Part shown: piece after piece, positions 1-6,860 of the stretch | How the letters are laid out: each line of letters begins with the position of its first letter | Position numbering within the stretch: position 1 is the first letter of the stretch | DNA from: JAAYJR01 sp964563975 | GTDB taxonomy: Bacteria; Bacteroidota; Bacteroidia; Bacteroidales; Prolixibacteraceae | Length of the DNA stretch: 20,953 nucleotides | NCBI GenBank assembly: GCA_964563975.1 | Contig: CAZLZJ010000039.1 | Span: 1 to 20,953, forward strand | Reading direction: 5' to 3' | The notes under the pieces: model-generated | Databases searched by the model: none | What the model saw: only the letters and a program-made list of their open reading frames with translations | Told to the model about the DNA's origin: nothing | Position numbers and translations under genes: made by a program

Positions 1-19
1 TAACTCTTTCATTTTTAAG

Positions 20-94
20 TGGGAACAACTGGATTCGAACCAGTGACCCCCTGCTTGTAAGGCAGGTGCTCTGAACCAGCTGAGCTATGCTCCC
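20..94 (-). tRNA. tRNA-Val (anticodon TAC)
   Basis: Read on the minus strand, the 75 bases fold as a standard cloverleaf. A 7-bp acceptor stem (GGGAGCA with TGTTCCC, one G-T pair) is followed by a D arm (GCTC/GAGC) and an anticodon stem CCTGC/GCAGG around the loop CTTACAA. A 5-base variable region and a T arm ACTGG/CCAGT with loop TTCGAAT complete it. The anticodon TAC reads valine GTN codons. The discriminator base is A. The 3' CCA is not encoded, since the next bases read CTT, so it must be added after transcription. A consensus promoter lies just upstream at 115-145. Confidence 0.97.
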
Positions 95-114
95 GTTTAT
101 TTGCAAAAGCGGTG

Positions 115-145
115 CAAATATATAAGGTATTTTTATTTCCACAAA
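115..145 (-). promoter_or_regulatory. Bacteroidetes-type promoter for tRNA-Val
   Basis: On the minus strand there is TTTG (142-145), a 19-base spacer, then TATATTTG (115-122). This is an exact match to the Bacteroidetes sigma-ABfr consensus (TTTG, 19-21 bases, TAnnTTTG). Transcription would start near position 108, about 14 bases before the mature tRNA 5' end at 94. The site lies between folC and the tRNA, so the tRNA can be transcribed independently of folC. Confidence 0.8.
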
Positions 146-151
146 AATAAT

Positions 152-1447
152 TCATAAAATTTCTGCTACAACAAAAGAACTGCCTCCAACAAAAATAAAA
201 TCTTCTTTTGCAGCACTATCCTTTGCAGCATCGTAAGCTTCCGTTACCGAAGGATAAGATTTTCCTTTAAGACCAAATTGATGTGCAATACCACTGAGTT
301 CTTTCTCATCCATTGCCCTTGGTATTTTTGCCCTGGCAAAATAATAAGTTGCATCACGAGGTAACAGCTCTAAAATCTTTAAAGGATCCTTATCTCTTAC
401 AATGCCAAAAACAATATGAAGTTTCTTATAAGCAATTTTTTTAATCTGTTTTGTTACCTCTGCAATTGCATCGGCATTATGTGCTGTGTCGCATATAACT
501 AAAGGATTATTGCCAATAATCTGCCATCGCCCCTGCAACCCTGTTATTTCCATCACCCGGCAAAGACCGTCATAAATATTAATATCTTTAATTTTCCACC
601 CCTTTACTTTGAGAATATCTATTGCCTTTAAAACCGCCGGCAGATTTTTATGCTGATAACAACCTCTTAAATCAAGCCTTAATCCGGGAAAAACAAGCTG
701 ACCATTTTTATTGATTGATACTACCTGACAACCATTCAAATCTGTCAGTGCATAATTTACAACATATTCATTATCAGCAAAATATAATCCGGAGCCTTTT
801 TTAGTGCTTTCATCAATAAAAACTTTTTTCAACTTATCATTATTTGAACCAACAACAACAGGTACTCCCTGTTTAATTATTCCTGCCTTCTCAAAAGCAA
901 TACTTTCAATTGTATTTCCAAGCAAATCGGTATGATCAAGACCAATACTTGTAATTATACTAACCTCCGGAGTAATAATATTTGTAGAATCAAGTCTGCC
1001 CCCCAAACCTGTTTCAATAATGGCGATATCAACATTGTGCCTGGCAAAATAGTCAAATGCCATAGCTACGGTAAGCTCAAAAAATGAAGGATCAATATCT
1101 TCCAGGACATTCAATCTTATAATCTCTTCAACCCATCTTGCTACCGATATTTTACTAATCGGCTTACCATTAATACGAATTCTTTCCCGAAAATCTTTTA
1201 AATGGGGAGAAGTGTAAAGTCCTGTCTTATAACCTGCCTTCTGCAATATTGCAGCAAGCATATGTGAAACAGAACCTTTTCCGTTAGTTCCTGCAATATG
1301 CACTGTTTTAAATTGCCGGTGAGGAAAACCATACAATTCGTCAAGCCGGTGGGCATTATCCAGATTATTTTTATAAGCGGCAGGACCAATCCTCTGATAC
1401 ATTGGCAACCTGGAAAATAAAAATTCAAGAGTCTTATTGTATTTCAA
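152..1447 (-). CDS. folC: Bifunctional folylpolyglutamate synthase / dihydrofolate synthase
   Basis: FolC is a cytoplasmic Mur-ligase-like enzyme that adds glutamate to dihydropteroate and to folates using ATP. The 431-aa length is normal. The ATP P-loop GTNGKGS is at residues 53-59, followed by the folate-loop region TSPHLKDFRERI and the Mur-family stretch ETGLGGRLDSTNII. The C-terminal ligase domain includes VICDTAHN and VFGIVRDKD. The start codon is TTG at 1447. No in-frame ATG lies between it and the upstream in-frame stop near 1496-1498, and the first 20 residues (KYNKTLEFLFSRLPMYQRIG) match the usual Bacteroidetes FolC N-terminus, so I keep TTG rather than the internal ATG at residue 16. 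The gene stands alone, divergent from the PhoH gene across a 99-base gap, with the tRNA downstream. Confidence 0.95.
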   Translation of the reverse strand: MKYNKTLEFLFSRLPMYQRIGPAAYKNNLDNAHRLDELYGFPHRQFKTVHIAGTNGKGSVSHMLAAILQKAGYKTGLYTSPHLKDFRERIRINGKPISKISVARWVEEIIRLNVLEDIDPSFFELTVAMAFDYFARHNVDIAIIETGLGGRLDSTNIITPEVSIITSIGLDHTDLLGNTIESIAFEKAGIIKQGVPVVVGSNNDKLKKVFIDESTKKGSGLYFADNEYVVNYALTDLNGCQVVSINKNGQLVFPGLRLDLRGCYQHKNLPAVLKAIDILKVKGWKIKDINIYDGLCRVMEITGLQGRWQIIGNNPLVICDTAHNADAIAEVTKQIKKIAYKKLHIVFGIVRDKDPLKILELLPRDATYYFARAKIPRAMDEKELSGIAHQFGLKGKSYPSVTEAYDAAKDSAAKEDFIFVGGSSFVVAEIL

Positions 1448-1546
1448 AATATAGTTATTAACTGCTGCAAGTTTATTAAAAATTAAAATCCAAGATCACA
1501 AATCACGGTAATTTATTTATTTTTAAAAAAATTTAATATTTGTACT

Positions 1547-2881
1547 ATGTTAAGCAAAACCAGCAAGAGTAAAATTTTCATTCTTGACACAAATGTCATA
1601 CTACATGATCACACCTGTATTTATCAATTTCAGGATAATGATATAATCCTGCCTATCACCATCCTGGAAGAATTAGATAAATTTAAAAGAGGCAATGACC
1701 TTATCAATTACCAGGCCAGGGAATTTGTCCGTGTGCTTGATGAAATAGTGGGCGACGAGCTTTTTAATGGTGGTAAATCACTTGGTAAAGGAAAAGGAAA
1801 ATTGCGTATCGAAACAGGAAAACCCTTTTCAGAAACAATTATTTCTTCATTCCGTGAAGATATTCCGGATCACAGAATACTGGCCATAGCAGAATATATT
1901 AAAAATACCTATCCTAAAAGAAGAACCGTACTTGTAACAAAAGATATCAATCTGAGGATGAAGGCCAAATCACTTGGCATAAGTGCAGAGGATTATAAAA
2001 CAGATAAAGTAACAGATGTAAATGTTCTTGATAAAACTATAACTACTTTCGATAATTTTAATGAAGCATTAATTGCCCAATTATATGAAAAAGGGTCATT
2101 AGCTCCGGAAGAGGTTAAAAAAGATTATCATTGGGAGGCAAATGAGTGCTTTATTTTAAAAAACAGCAGTTCAAGTGTGCTGGCAAGGTTTGATTCCAAA
2201 AATAATAAAATTGTCAGGGTTGAGAAAAAACCCGCTTACGGCATTAAACCCCGCAATGCAGAACAAACATTCAGCCTTGATGTATTGATGGATCCCGAAC
2301 TTAAATTAATTGCCCTGACAGGAAAGGCAGGAACCGGAAAAACCCTTCTTGCCCTTGCTGCAGCAATTGAGCAATACAAAAATTTTGACCAGATCCTCCT
2401 TGCCAGGCCAATCGTTGCCCTTGGTAACAGAGACCTGGGTTTTCTTCCCGGAGACGCATTAGAAAAAATCAGTCCGTATATGCGGCCTCTTTTCGATAAC
2501 CTTACCGTTATTAAACATGCTTTTAACCCCAGAAGCAGAGAGTATGTAAAAATAGAGGAGCTTCAAAAAGAGGAGAGATTAGTCATTACTCCCCTTGCTT
2601 ATATCAGAGGCAGAAGCCTTTCTAATTCATTTTTTATAATTGATGAGGCACAAAATCTGACACCGCATGAAATAAAAACTATTATAACACGTGCAGGTGA
2701 AGGAACAAAAATGGTCTTTACCGGCGACCTTCAGCAGATCGACTCACCTTACTTAGATATGAAATCCAACGGACTGGCTTATATGACTGATAAAATGAAA
2801 AACCAGGATATATTTGCACATATTAACCTGATCAAGGGAGAAAGAAGTTACCTTGCAGAGCTTGCAAGCAACCTTCTCTGA
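1547..2881 (+). CDS. PIN-domain / PhoH-family ATPase (PhoH2-like)
   Basis: This 444-aa protein fuses an N-terminal PIN nuclease domain to a C-terminal PhoH ATPase domain. The PIN part (about 1-145) keeps the acidic metal-binding residues: D14 in ILDTNVILHD, E41/E42/D44 in EELDKFKRG, D105/D108, and D133 in VTKDINLR. The PhoH part has a Walker A GKAGTGKT (259-266), Walker B IIDEAQN (364-370) and TGDLQQID (392-399). In PhoH2 proteins this arrangement has been linked to RNA unwinding and cleavage; a role in RNA turnover here is inferred from the family. There is no signal peptide, so the protein is cytoplasmic. A weak promoter-like AATATTTG (1535-1542) sits 4 bases before the ATG, which would give an almost leaderless mRNA. 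The next gene, mtaB, has its own promoter. Confidence 0.92.
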   Translation: MLSKTSKSKIFILDTNVILHDHTCIYQFQDNDIILPITILEELDKFKRGNDLINYQAREFVRVLDEIVGDELFNGGKSLGKGKGKLRIETGKPFSETIISSFREDIPDHRILAIAEYIKNTYPKRRTVLVTKDINLRMKAKSLGISAEDYKTDKVTDVNVLDKTITTFDNFNEALIAQLYEKGSLAPEEVKKDYHWEANECFILKNSSSSVLARFDSKNNKIVRVEKKPAYGIKPRNAEQTFSLDVLMDPELKLIALTGKAGTGKTLLALAAAIEQYKNFDQILLARPIVALGNRDLGFLPGDALEKISPYMRPLFDNLTVIKHAFNPRSREYVKIEELQKEERLVITPLAYIRGRSLSNSFFIIDEAQNLTPHEIKTIITRAGEGTKMVFTGDLQQIDSPYLDMKSNGLAYMTDKMKNQDIFAHINLIKGERSYLAELASNLL

Positions 2882-2883
2882 TA

Positions 2884-2914
2884 TTTGTCATTATTTAGCT
2901 TTTTCCTAACTTTG
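2884..2914 (+). promoter_or_regulatory. Bacteroidetes-type promoter for mtaB
   Basis: TTTG (2884-2887), a 19-base spacer, then TAACTTTG (2907-2914) match the TTTG / TAnnTTTG consensus at every fixed position. The site begins 2 bases after the PhoH stop codon. Transcription is expected to start near 2921, giving a leader of about 17 bases to the mtaB ATG at 2938. Confidence 0.8.
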
Positions 2915-2937
2915 CATTTATTTGAGAATGAATTTAA

Positions 2938-4239
2938 ATGAACTTTGTTGGAAAAAAAGCAGCCTTCTATACTTTGGGATGTAAACTCAACTTTTCTGAG
3001 ACTTCTACAATAGCCGGAACATTTGTAAAAGCAGGTTTTGAGCTGACAGATTTCAGGGAAAAAGCAGATGTATATGTTATAAACAGTTGTTCGGTAACAG
3101 CCCCGGCCGAAAAGGCCGGCAGGAATATCATACGCCAGGCAATTAGAACAAATCCCGATGCAATTGTTGTTGTAGCCGGATGTTATGCCCAGCTAAATCC
3201 CCGGGAGATAGGATCGATAAAAGGAGTTGACCTGATTGTAGGAACCGAAGAAAAATTCAGTATTCCTGAATATCTTAATGGCCTGCAAAAAAGGGATGAA
3301 GCAAAGATAGAAATTTCGCCGCTTATGAAAATAAAAGAGTATCATAAGGCATCGTCGTGGGGCGACCGAACAAGATGTTTCCTTAAAATACAAGACGGGT
3401 GCGATTATTTCTGCACATACTGCATTATTCCATACTCCAGAGGGAGAAGCAGAAACGACTCAATAAAAAACATTATTGCTGAAGCCGAAAAAATTATAGA
3501 CAAAGGTTTTAAAGAAATAATCCTTACGGGAGTCAATATAGGCGATTTTGGAAAATCAACAGGTGAATCTTTTATAAAACTCTTAGAAGAGATATTGAAA
3601 ATAGAAGGACTTAAGCGTCTCCGCCTTGGTTCAATAGAGCCAAACCTGTTAAAAGATGATATTATCAAACTGGTTGCAGACTCAAAAATAATTATGCCTC
3701 ATTTTCATATCCCTCTGCAATCAGGCTCGGACACTGTTTTAAAATTAATGAAAAGAAGGTATCCCGCAGAATTGTTTGCTCAGCGTGTAAAGCAAATCCG
3801 CAAATTAATTCCCGATGCATTTATCGGGGTTGATATAATTGCCGGTACCAACGGAGAAACTGAAGAGCTGTTCAGGGAGTCATACGAATTTATTAAAAAT
3901 CTGGACATATCCCAGTTGCATGCTTTTACATATTCAGAACGAAAAGGAACACAAGCCCTGAAAATACCCGGAAAAGTCGACATACATGAACGAAAAAGAA
4001 GAACCCAAATGTATATTAAACTCTCAGAAGAGAAGTTGAGTGCATTTTATAACAGATATCCGGGATCAGAAAAAACAGTTCTCTTCGAATCAAAAACAGA
4101 CAATGGAGTAATAAGCGGGTTCAGCGAAAACTATATTAAGGTTGAGGTTCCTTACCAAAAGAAACTAATAAATGAACTTGTAAAGGTAAAACTGCTTTCT
4201 GTCCTGTCAAATGGACATATGTCGGCAAATATTATCTAA
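2938..4239 (+). CDS. mtaB: tRNA (t6A37) C2-methylthiotransferase MtaB
   Basis: MtaB is a radical-SAM enzyme that methylthiolates t6A at position 37 of ANN-decoding tRNAs, giving ms2t6A. The 433 aa carry the three-part architecture of the family. The N-terminal UPF0004 domain has Fe-S cysteines C15 (TLGCKLN), C51 (NSCSV) and C82 (AGCYAQ). The radical-SAM domain has CxxxCxxC at C155/C159/C162 (CDYFCTYCIIPYSRGR). A TRAM-like RNA-binding C-terminus spans about 370-433. LGCKLN and CTYCIIPYSRGR point to the MtaB subgroup rather than MiaB or RimO. A strong promoter lies just upstream. The suhB-like gene follows 15 bases after the stop and is probably co-transcribed. Confidence 0.93.
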   Translation: MNFVGKKAAFYTLGCKLNFSETSTIAGTFVKAGFELTDFREKADVYVINSCSVTAPAEKAGRNIIRQAIRTNPDAIVVVAGCYAQLNPREIGSIKGVDLIVGTEEKFSIPEYLNGLQKRDEAKIEISPLMKIKEYHKASSWGDRTRCFLKIQDGCDYFCTYCIIPYSRGRSRNDSIKNIIAEAEKIIDKGFKEIILTGVNIGDFGKSTGESFIKLLEEILKIEGLKRLRLGSIEPNLLKDDIIKLVADSKIIMPHFHIPLQSGSDTVLKLMKRRYPAELFAQRVKQIRKLIPDAFIGVDIIAGTNGETEELFRESYEFIKNLDISQLHAFTYSERKGTQALKIPGKVDIHERKRRTQMYIKLSEEKLSAFYNRYPGSEKTVLFESKTDNGVISGFSENYIKVEVPYQKKLINELVKVKLLSVLSNGHMSANII

Positions 4240-4254
4240 TTTAACTTTTTTAAT

Positions 4255-5052
4255 ATGATCAATTATCAAATCCTCTGTCAGGATGTTAAAAAAATTGCAA
4301 AAGAGACCGGCAATTTTATAAAACAAGAAGGAGGTAAAATAACAAAATCTGATGTGAAACTTAAAAGCCTTTCGAGTTTAGTTACCTATGTAGACAAATC
4401 GGCCGAATTACAGATAGTGGAAAAATTAAAGCCGCTGATCCCTTCAGCAGGCTTCATTACTGAAGAGGGTACGGCATCTTCTTCTGATGAAAAATATAGA
4501 TGGATTGTTGATCCACTTGATGGGACAACCAACTTTGTGCATGGCATCACCCCTCACTCTGTCAGCATAGCCTTAATGGAAAATCGGGAACTGGTTTTAG
4601 GCGTAGTTTATGAAATAGGCCGTGATGAAATATTTTATGCGTGGAAGGGAAGCCCTGCATATCTGAACGGAACTCAAATCAGCACTGCCACAAATAAGAA
4701 ACCTGAAGAAACCCTGATCAGTACCGGCTTCCCTTATTACGATTTCAATATGATAGACAAATATATTGCTTCCATGAAATATCTGATGGAGCATTCGCGT
4801 GGCATCCGGCGTATGGGCTCTGCTGCAGTTGACTTGTCATATGTGGCTGCCGGCAGATTCGATGCTTTCTACGAACATGCACTTCATGCCTGGGATGTTG
4901 CAGCAGGTGCATTTATCCTGAAACAGGCAGGAGGAATTATTTCCGACTTTAACGGAGGTGATAACTGGTTATTTGGAAAGCAAATAATTGCTGCAAGCAG
5001 CAGTTACTTTGATATTTTTTACCCTGTGATCAACAAATATATGGGAGATTAA
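4255..5052 (+). CDS. suhB: Inositol monophosphatase family protein (SuhB-like)
   Basis: This 265-aa cytoplasmic, Mg-dependent sugar/inositol phosphatase belongs to the IMPase/FBPase/CysQ superfamily. Metal ligands are visible as E70/E71 (GFITEEGT), D86 and D89 in WIVDPLDGTTNF (83-94), and D214 in WDVAAG. Family members hydrolyse myo-inositol 1-phosphate and related sugar phosphates. The exact substrate, such as inositol phosphate, fructose 1,6-bisphosphate or PAP, cannot be settled from sequence alone. The DPLDGTTNF motif and WDVAAG favour the IMPase/SuhB branch over CysQ. It starts 15 bases after mtaB. An imperfect TAACTTTT at 4242-4249 has no partner -33 box, so I think it is in the mtaB transcript. 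Confidence 0.88.
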   Translation: MINYQILCQDVKKIAKETGNFIKQEGGKITKSDVKLKSLSSLVTYVDKSAELQIVEKLKPLIPSAGFITEEGTASSSDEKYRWIVDPLDGTTNFVHGITPHSVSIALMENRELVLGVVYEIGRDEIFYAWKGSPAYLNGTQISTATNKKPEETLISTGFPYYDFNMIDKYIASMKYLMEHSRGIRRMGSAAVDLSYVAAGRFDAFYEHALHAWDVAAGAFILKQAGGIISDFNGGDNWLFGKQIIAASSSYFDIFYPVINKYMGD

Positions 5053-5091
5053 ATTATGTTATATAAATAAAAATATTTTTACCTGCTTGCA

Positions 5092-5124
5092 ATTGAGTTT
5101 ATTTTAATATAAGTTGTATTTTTC
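5092..5124 (+). promoter_or_regulatory. Possible promoter for the 5155-6681 gene pair
   Basis: ATTG (5092-5095), a 21-base spacer and TATTTTTC (5117-5124) match the Bacteroidetes consensus at all but two fixed positions. The site lies in the 102-base gap after suhB, about 30 bases before the next ATG. It is weaker than the other promoters marked here. Confidence 0.4.
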
Positions 5125-5154
5125 ACTCGAATTAACACTCTAATCATATAAAAA

Positions 5155-5631
5155 ATGGCTGAAAAAGAGATACTTTTACTTAAACAACAAATAAAGCAGA
5201 TAGACGAAAAAAACTTTGATCTTGAAGCATGGAAAAGCAGCACTCTGATTTTCCTTGAAAGGATCTTCGGAAAAGATAGTCCTAAAATAAAAATGATCAA
5301 AGACCTGCGTTATGACTATGCCAGCTGGAAATTGAGAGACACTGCAGCATTTGGCACAGAAAGAGACACAGATCCCATAAAAATTCAGGCTAAAGAGATT
5401 ATGTCAGCAATTATAGCTGAACTTGAAAGTCTTGGTATCCCTGATGAGAAAAAAGAAAAACTCAAGATCAGAGAACTTCTTGAAGATGAGCTTACCGGGA
5501 AAAAAATTAAAGAGCTTGAAGCTTTGATCAATTCAGAAGATACCGAAAAGCTAAAAAAAACAGCAAAAATATTAGAAGGAATTGGCATTGAAAACCTGAC
5601 ACTGATAATGGCCAAACTTCTAACTTCATAA
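5155..5631 (+). CDS. Hypothetical charged, helix-rich cytoplasmic protein
   Basis: I do not recognise this 158-aa protein. It has no signal peptide and no membrane segment. It is rich in Lys, Glu, Asp and Leu and is probably almost entirely alpha-helical. The N-terminal 25 residues look like a short amphipathic or coiled-coil helix. They are followed by a more distinctive stretch (about 20-70) with FDLEAWKSSTLIFLERIFG and DLRYDYASW, containing two Trp-centred patches. The C-terminal half (80-158) is acidic helices with ELESLGIPDEKKEKLK. It begins with an ATG after a possible promoter and ends 9 bases before the glycosyltransferase, so the two are probably co-transcribed. No function can be assigned. 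Confidence 0.75.
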   Translation: MAEKEILLLKQQIKQIDEKNFDLEAWKSSTLIFLERIFGKDSPKIKMIKDLRYDYASWKLRDTAAFGTERDTDPIKIQAKEIMSAIIAELESLGIPDEKKEKLKIRELLEDELTGKKIKELEALINSEDTEKLKKTAKILEGIGIENLTLIMAKLLTS

Positions 5632-5640
5632 ACTAATAAA

Positions 5641-6681
5641 ATGCCCGGAAACCCTAAAATCGCGATAGTGATCCTAAACTGGAACGGCAAAAACCTTTTT
5701 GATATCTTTCTCCCTTCTGTAATTGAAAATTCAAAAAGAGCAAATACCGAAATAGTTGTGGCTGATAACGGTTCTGACGATAATTCAATAGATCATCTGA
5801 AAAAAAACTATCCCGGGGTACGCATTATTGAGCTGAAAAAAAATCATGGGTTTGCCGGCGGATACAACCGTGCCCTGAAAAATATAACGGCCGATTACTA
5901 TATATTGCTGAACTCAGATGTTGAAGTGTCTCCAAACTGGTTAGACGTACCTGTCAGACGTATGGAAGAAGATCACAATATTGCAGCCGTACAACCAAAA
6001 ATACTCAATTATAAAATACGCTCTGACTTTGAATATGCCGGTGCAGCAGGCGGGTTTATCGATAAATTCGGATATCCTTTCTGCCGAGGAAGGCTTTTGA
6101 ACAAGATGGAGGCAGACAACGGCCAATATAATAAAGAGACTTCCATATTCTGGGCCAGTGGTGCATGTTTATTTGTCAGAGCCACTTTTTTTAATGAAGT
6201 AAAAGGATTTGATGATGATTTTTGGGCTCACATGGAAGAGATAGACCTTTGCTGGCGATTGAAAAACAGAGGTTACAAAACTATTTACCAGCCGGAAAGT
6301 GCTGTATACCATCTTGGTGGAGGCACCTTACCATACAATAATCCTCAAAAAGTATATCTCAACTTTAGAAATAACCTTTTTATGCTTTTTAAAAACCTTC
6401 CTGACCGAAAATTCCACCGGATCCTCTGTTTACGAATTATATTAGATTATATAGCAGCTGTTAAATTTATCTTCGGCCTGCATTTTGTCAGCTTTTATGC
6501 AGTGATTAAAGCACATATTTCCTTTTTATGCCATCTTAAAAAACTAATTATCAAAAGAAAGGAACTTGCTTCCTTAAATGTTGTTACCGATCATTCGGAG
6601 ATATATAATAAAAGTATAATGTGGAAATTTTTTATCCAAAAAAAATACAGGTTCTCTGACCTGAACTTCAATCCGGAGTAA
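5641..6681 (+). CDS. Family 2 glycosyltransferase (rhamnosyltransferase-like)
   Basis: This 346-aa inverting GT-A enzyme has the opening IAIVILNWNG (7-16), a nucleotide-binding ADNGSDDNS (41-49), FAGGYNRAL (71-79) and the metal-binding DxD equivalent NSD (91-93) in LLNSDVEV. The acceptor/catalytic region HMEEIDLCWRLK lies at 197-208, followed by AVYHLGGGT. This layout is typical of WbbL/rhamnosyltransferase-like GT2 proteins that extend surface polysaccharides from dTDP- or UDP-sugars. The donor is not determinable here. The C-terminal 100 residues hold hydrophobic and basic helices that could hold it at the inner face of the cytoplasmic membrane. There is no surrounding polysaccharide cluster, so its pathway is unknown. 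It follows the 158-aa protein by 9 bases. Confidence 0.88.
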   Translation: MPGNPKIAIVILNWNGKNLFDIFLPSVIENSKRANTEIVVADNGSDDNSIDHLKKNYPGVRIIELKKNHGFAGGYNRALKNITADYYILLNSDVEVSPNWLDVPVRRMEEDHNIAAVQPKILNYKIRSDFEYAGAAGGFIDKFGYPFCRGRLLNKMEADNGQYNKETSIFWASGACLFVRATFFNEVKGFDDDFWAHMEEIDLCWRLKNRGYKTIYQPESAVYHLGGGTLPYNNPQKVYLNFRNNLFMLFKNLPDRKFHRILCLRIILDYIAAVKFIFGLHFVSFYAVIKAHISFLCHLKKLIIKRKELASLNVVTDHSEIYNKSIMWKFFIQKKYRFSDLNFNPE

Positions 6682-6684
6682 TCT

Positions 6685-6715
6685 TTTGTTTTCAAAAAAA
6701 TCTTTTTTAACTTTG
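6685..6715 (+). promoter_or_regulatory. Promoter of the TPP-riboswitch/TonB receptor unit
   Basis: TTTG (6685-6688), 19 bases, TAACTTTG (6708-6715) match the Bacteroidetes promoter consensus at every fixed position. The expected start near 6722 falls about 8 bases before the first strand of the riboswitch P1 helix at 6730. The transcript would therefore begin just ahead of the aptamer. Confidence 0.82.
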
Positions 6716-6729
6716 TTCCGATTTTAATG

Positions 6730-6832
6730 CAATGGGGGTGCCTCAAAATTTAGGGCTGAGATCATACCCACTGAACCTGATCCGGATAATGCCGGCGAAG
6801 GGAGGGCAAAAGGGATTTAACCCACTCCATTG
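6730..6832 (+). promoter_or_regulatory. TPP (THI-box) riboswitch aptamer
   Basis: All conserved THI-box blocks are present in order: GGGGTGCC (6735-6742), GGCTGAGA (6754-6761), ACCC, then GAACCTGATCCGGATAAT, GCCGGCGAAGGGA. The closing P1 helix pairs CAATGG (6730-6735) with CCATTG (6827-6832) and can extend inward with a G-T pair and a bulge. P2 pairs GCC (6740-6742) with GGC (6754-6756). CCGG/CCGG forms the stem next to the conserved ATAAT. An insertion between the core and the 3' P1 strand carries a small GGG/CCC hairpin. The element senses thiamin pyrophosphate and should repress the receptor gene that starts 28 bases downstream. Confidence 0.95.
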
Positions 6833-6849
6833 GTTAGTTTATTAACCAA
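6830..6849 (+). promoter_or_regulatory. Hairpin overlapping riboswitch P1 (possible expression platform)
   Basis: TTGGTTA (6830-6836) and TAACCAA (6843-6849) form a perfect 7-bp stem with a 6-base loop, followed by AATTTTCTAAAA and the receptor ATG at 6861. Its first three bases are the last three of riboswitch P1, so the two helices compete. It may act as a weak terminator, or as an occluding stem before the start codon. Which ligand state favours it cannot be decided by eye. Confidence 0.5.
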
Positions 6850-6860
6850 ATTTTCTAAAA

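Noticed and set aside
5069..5080. AAAAATATTTTT palindrome after suhB as a terminator
   Set aside because: It has no loop and no GC pairs; such A/T palindromes are common in this composition.
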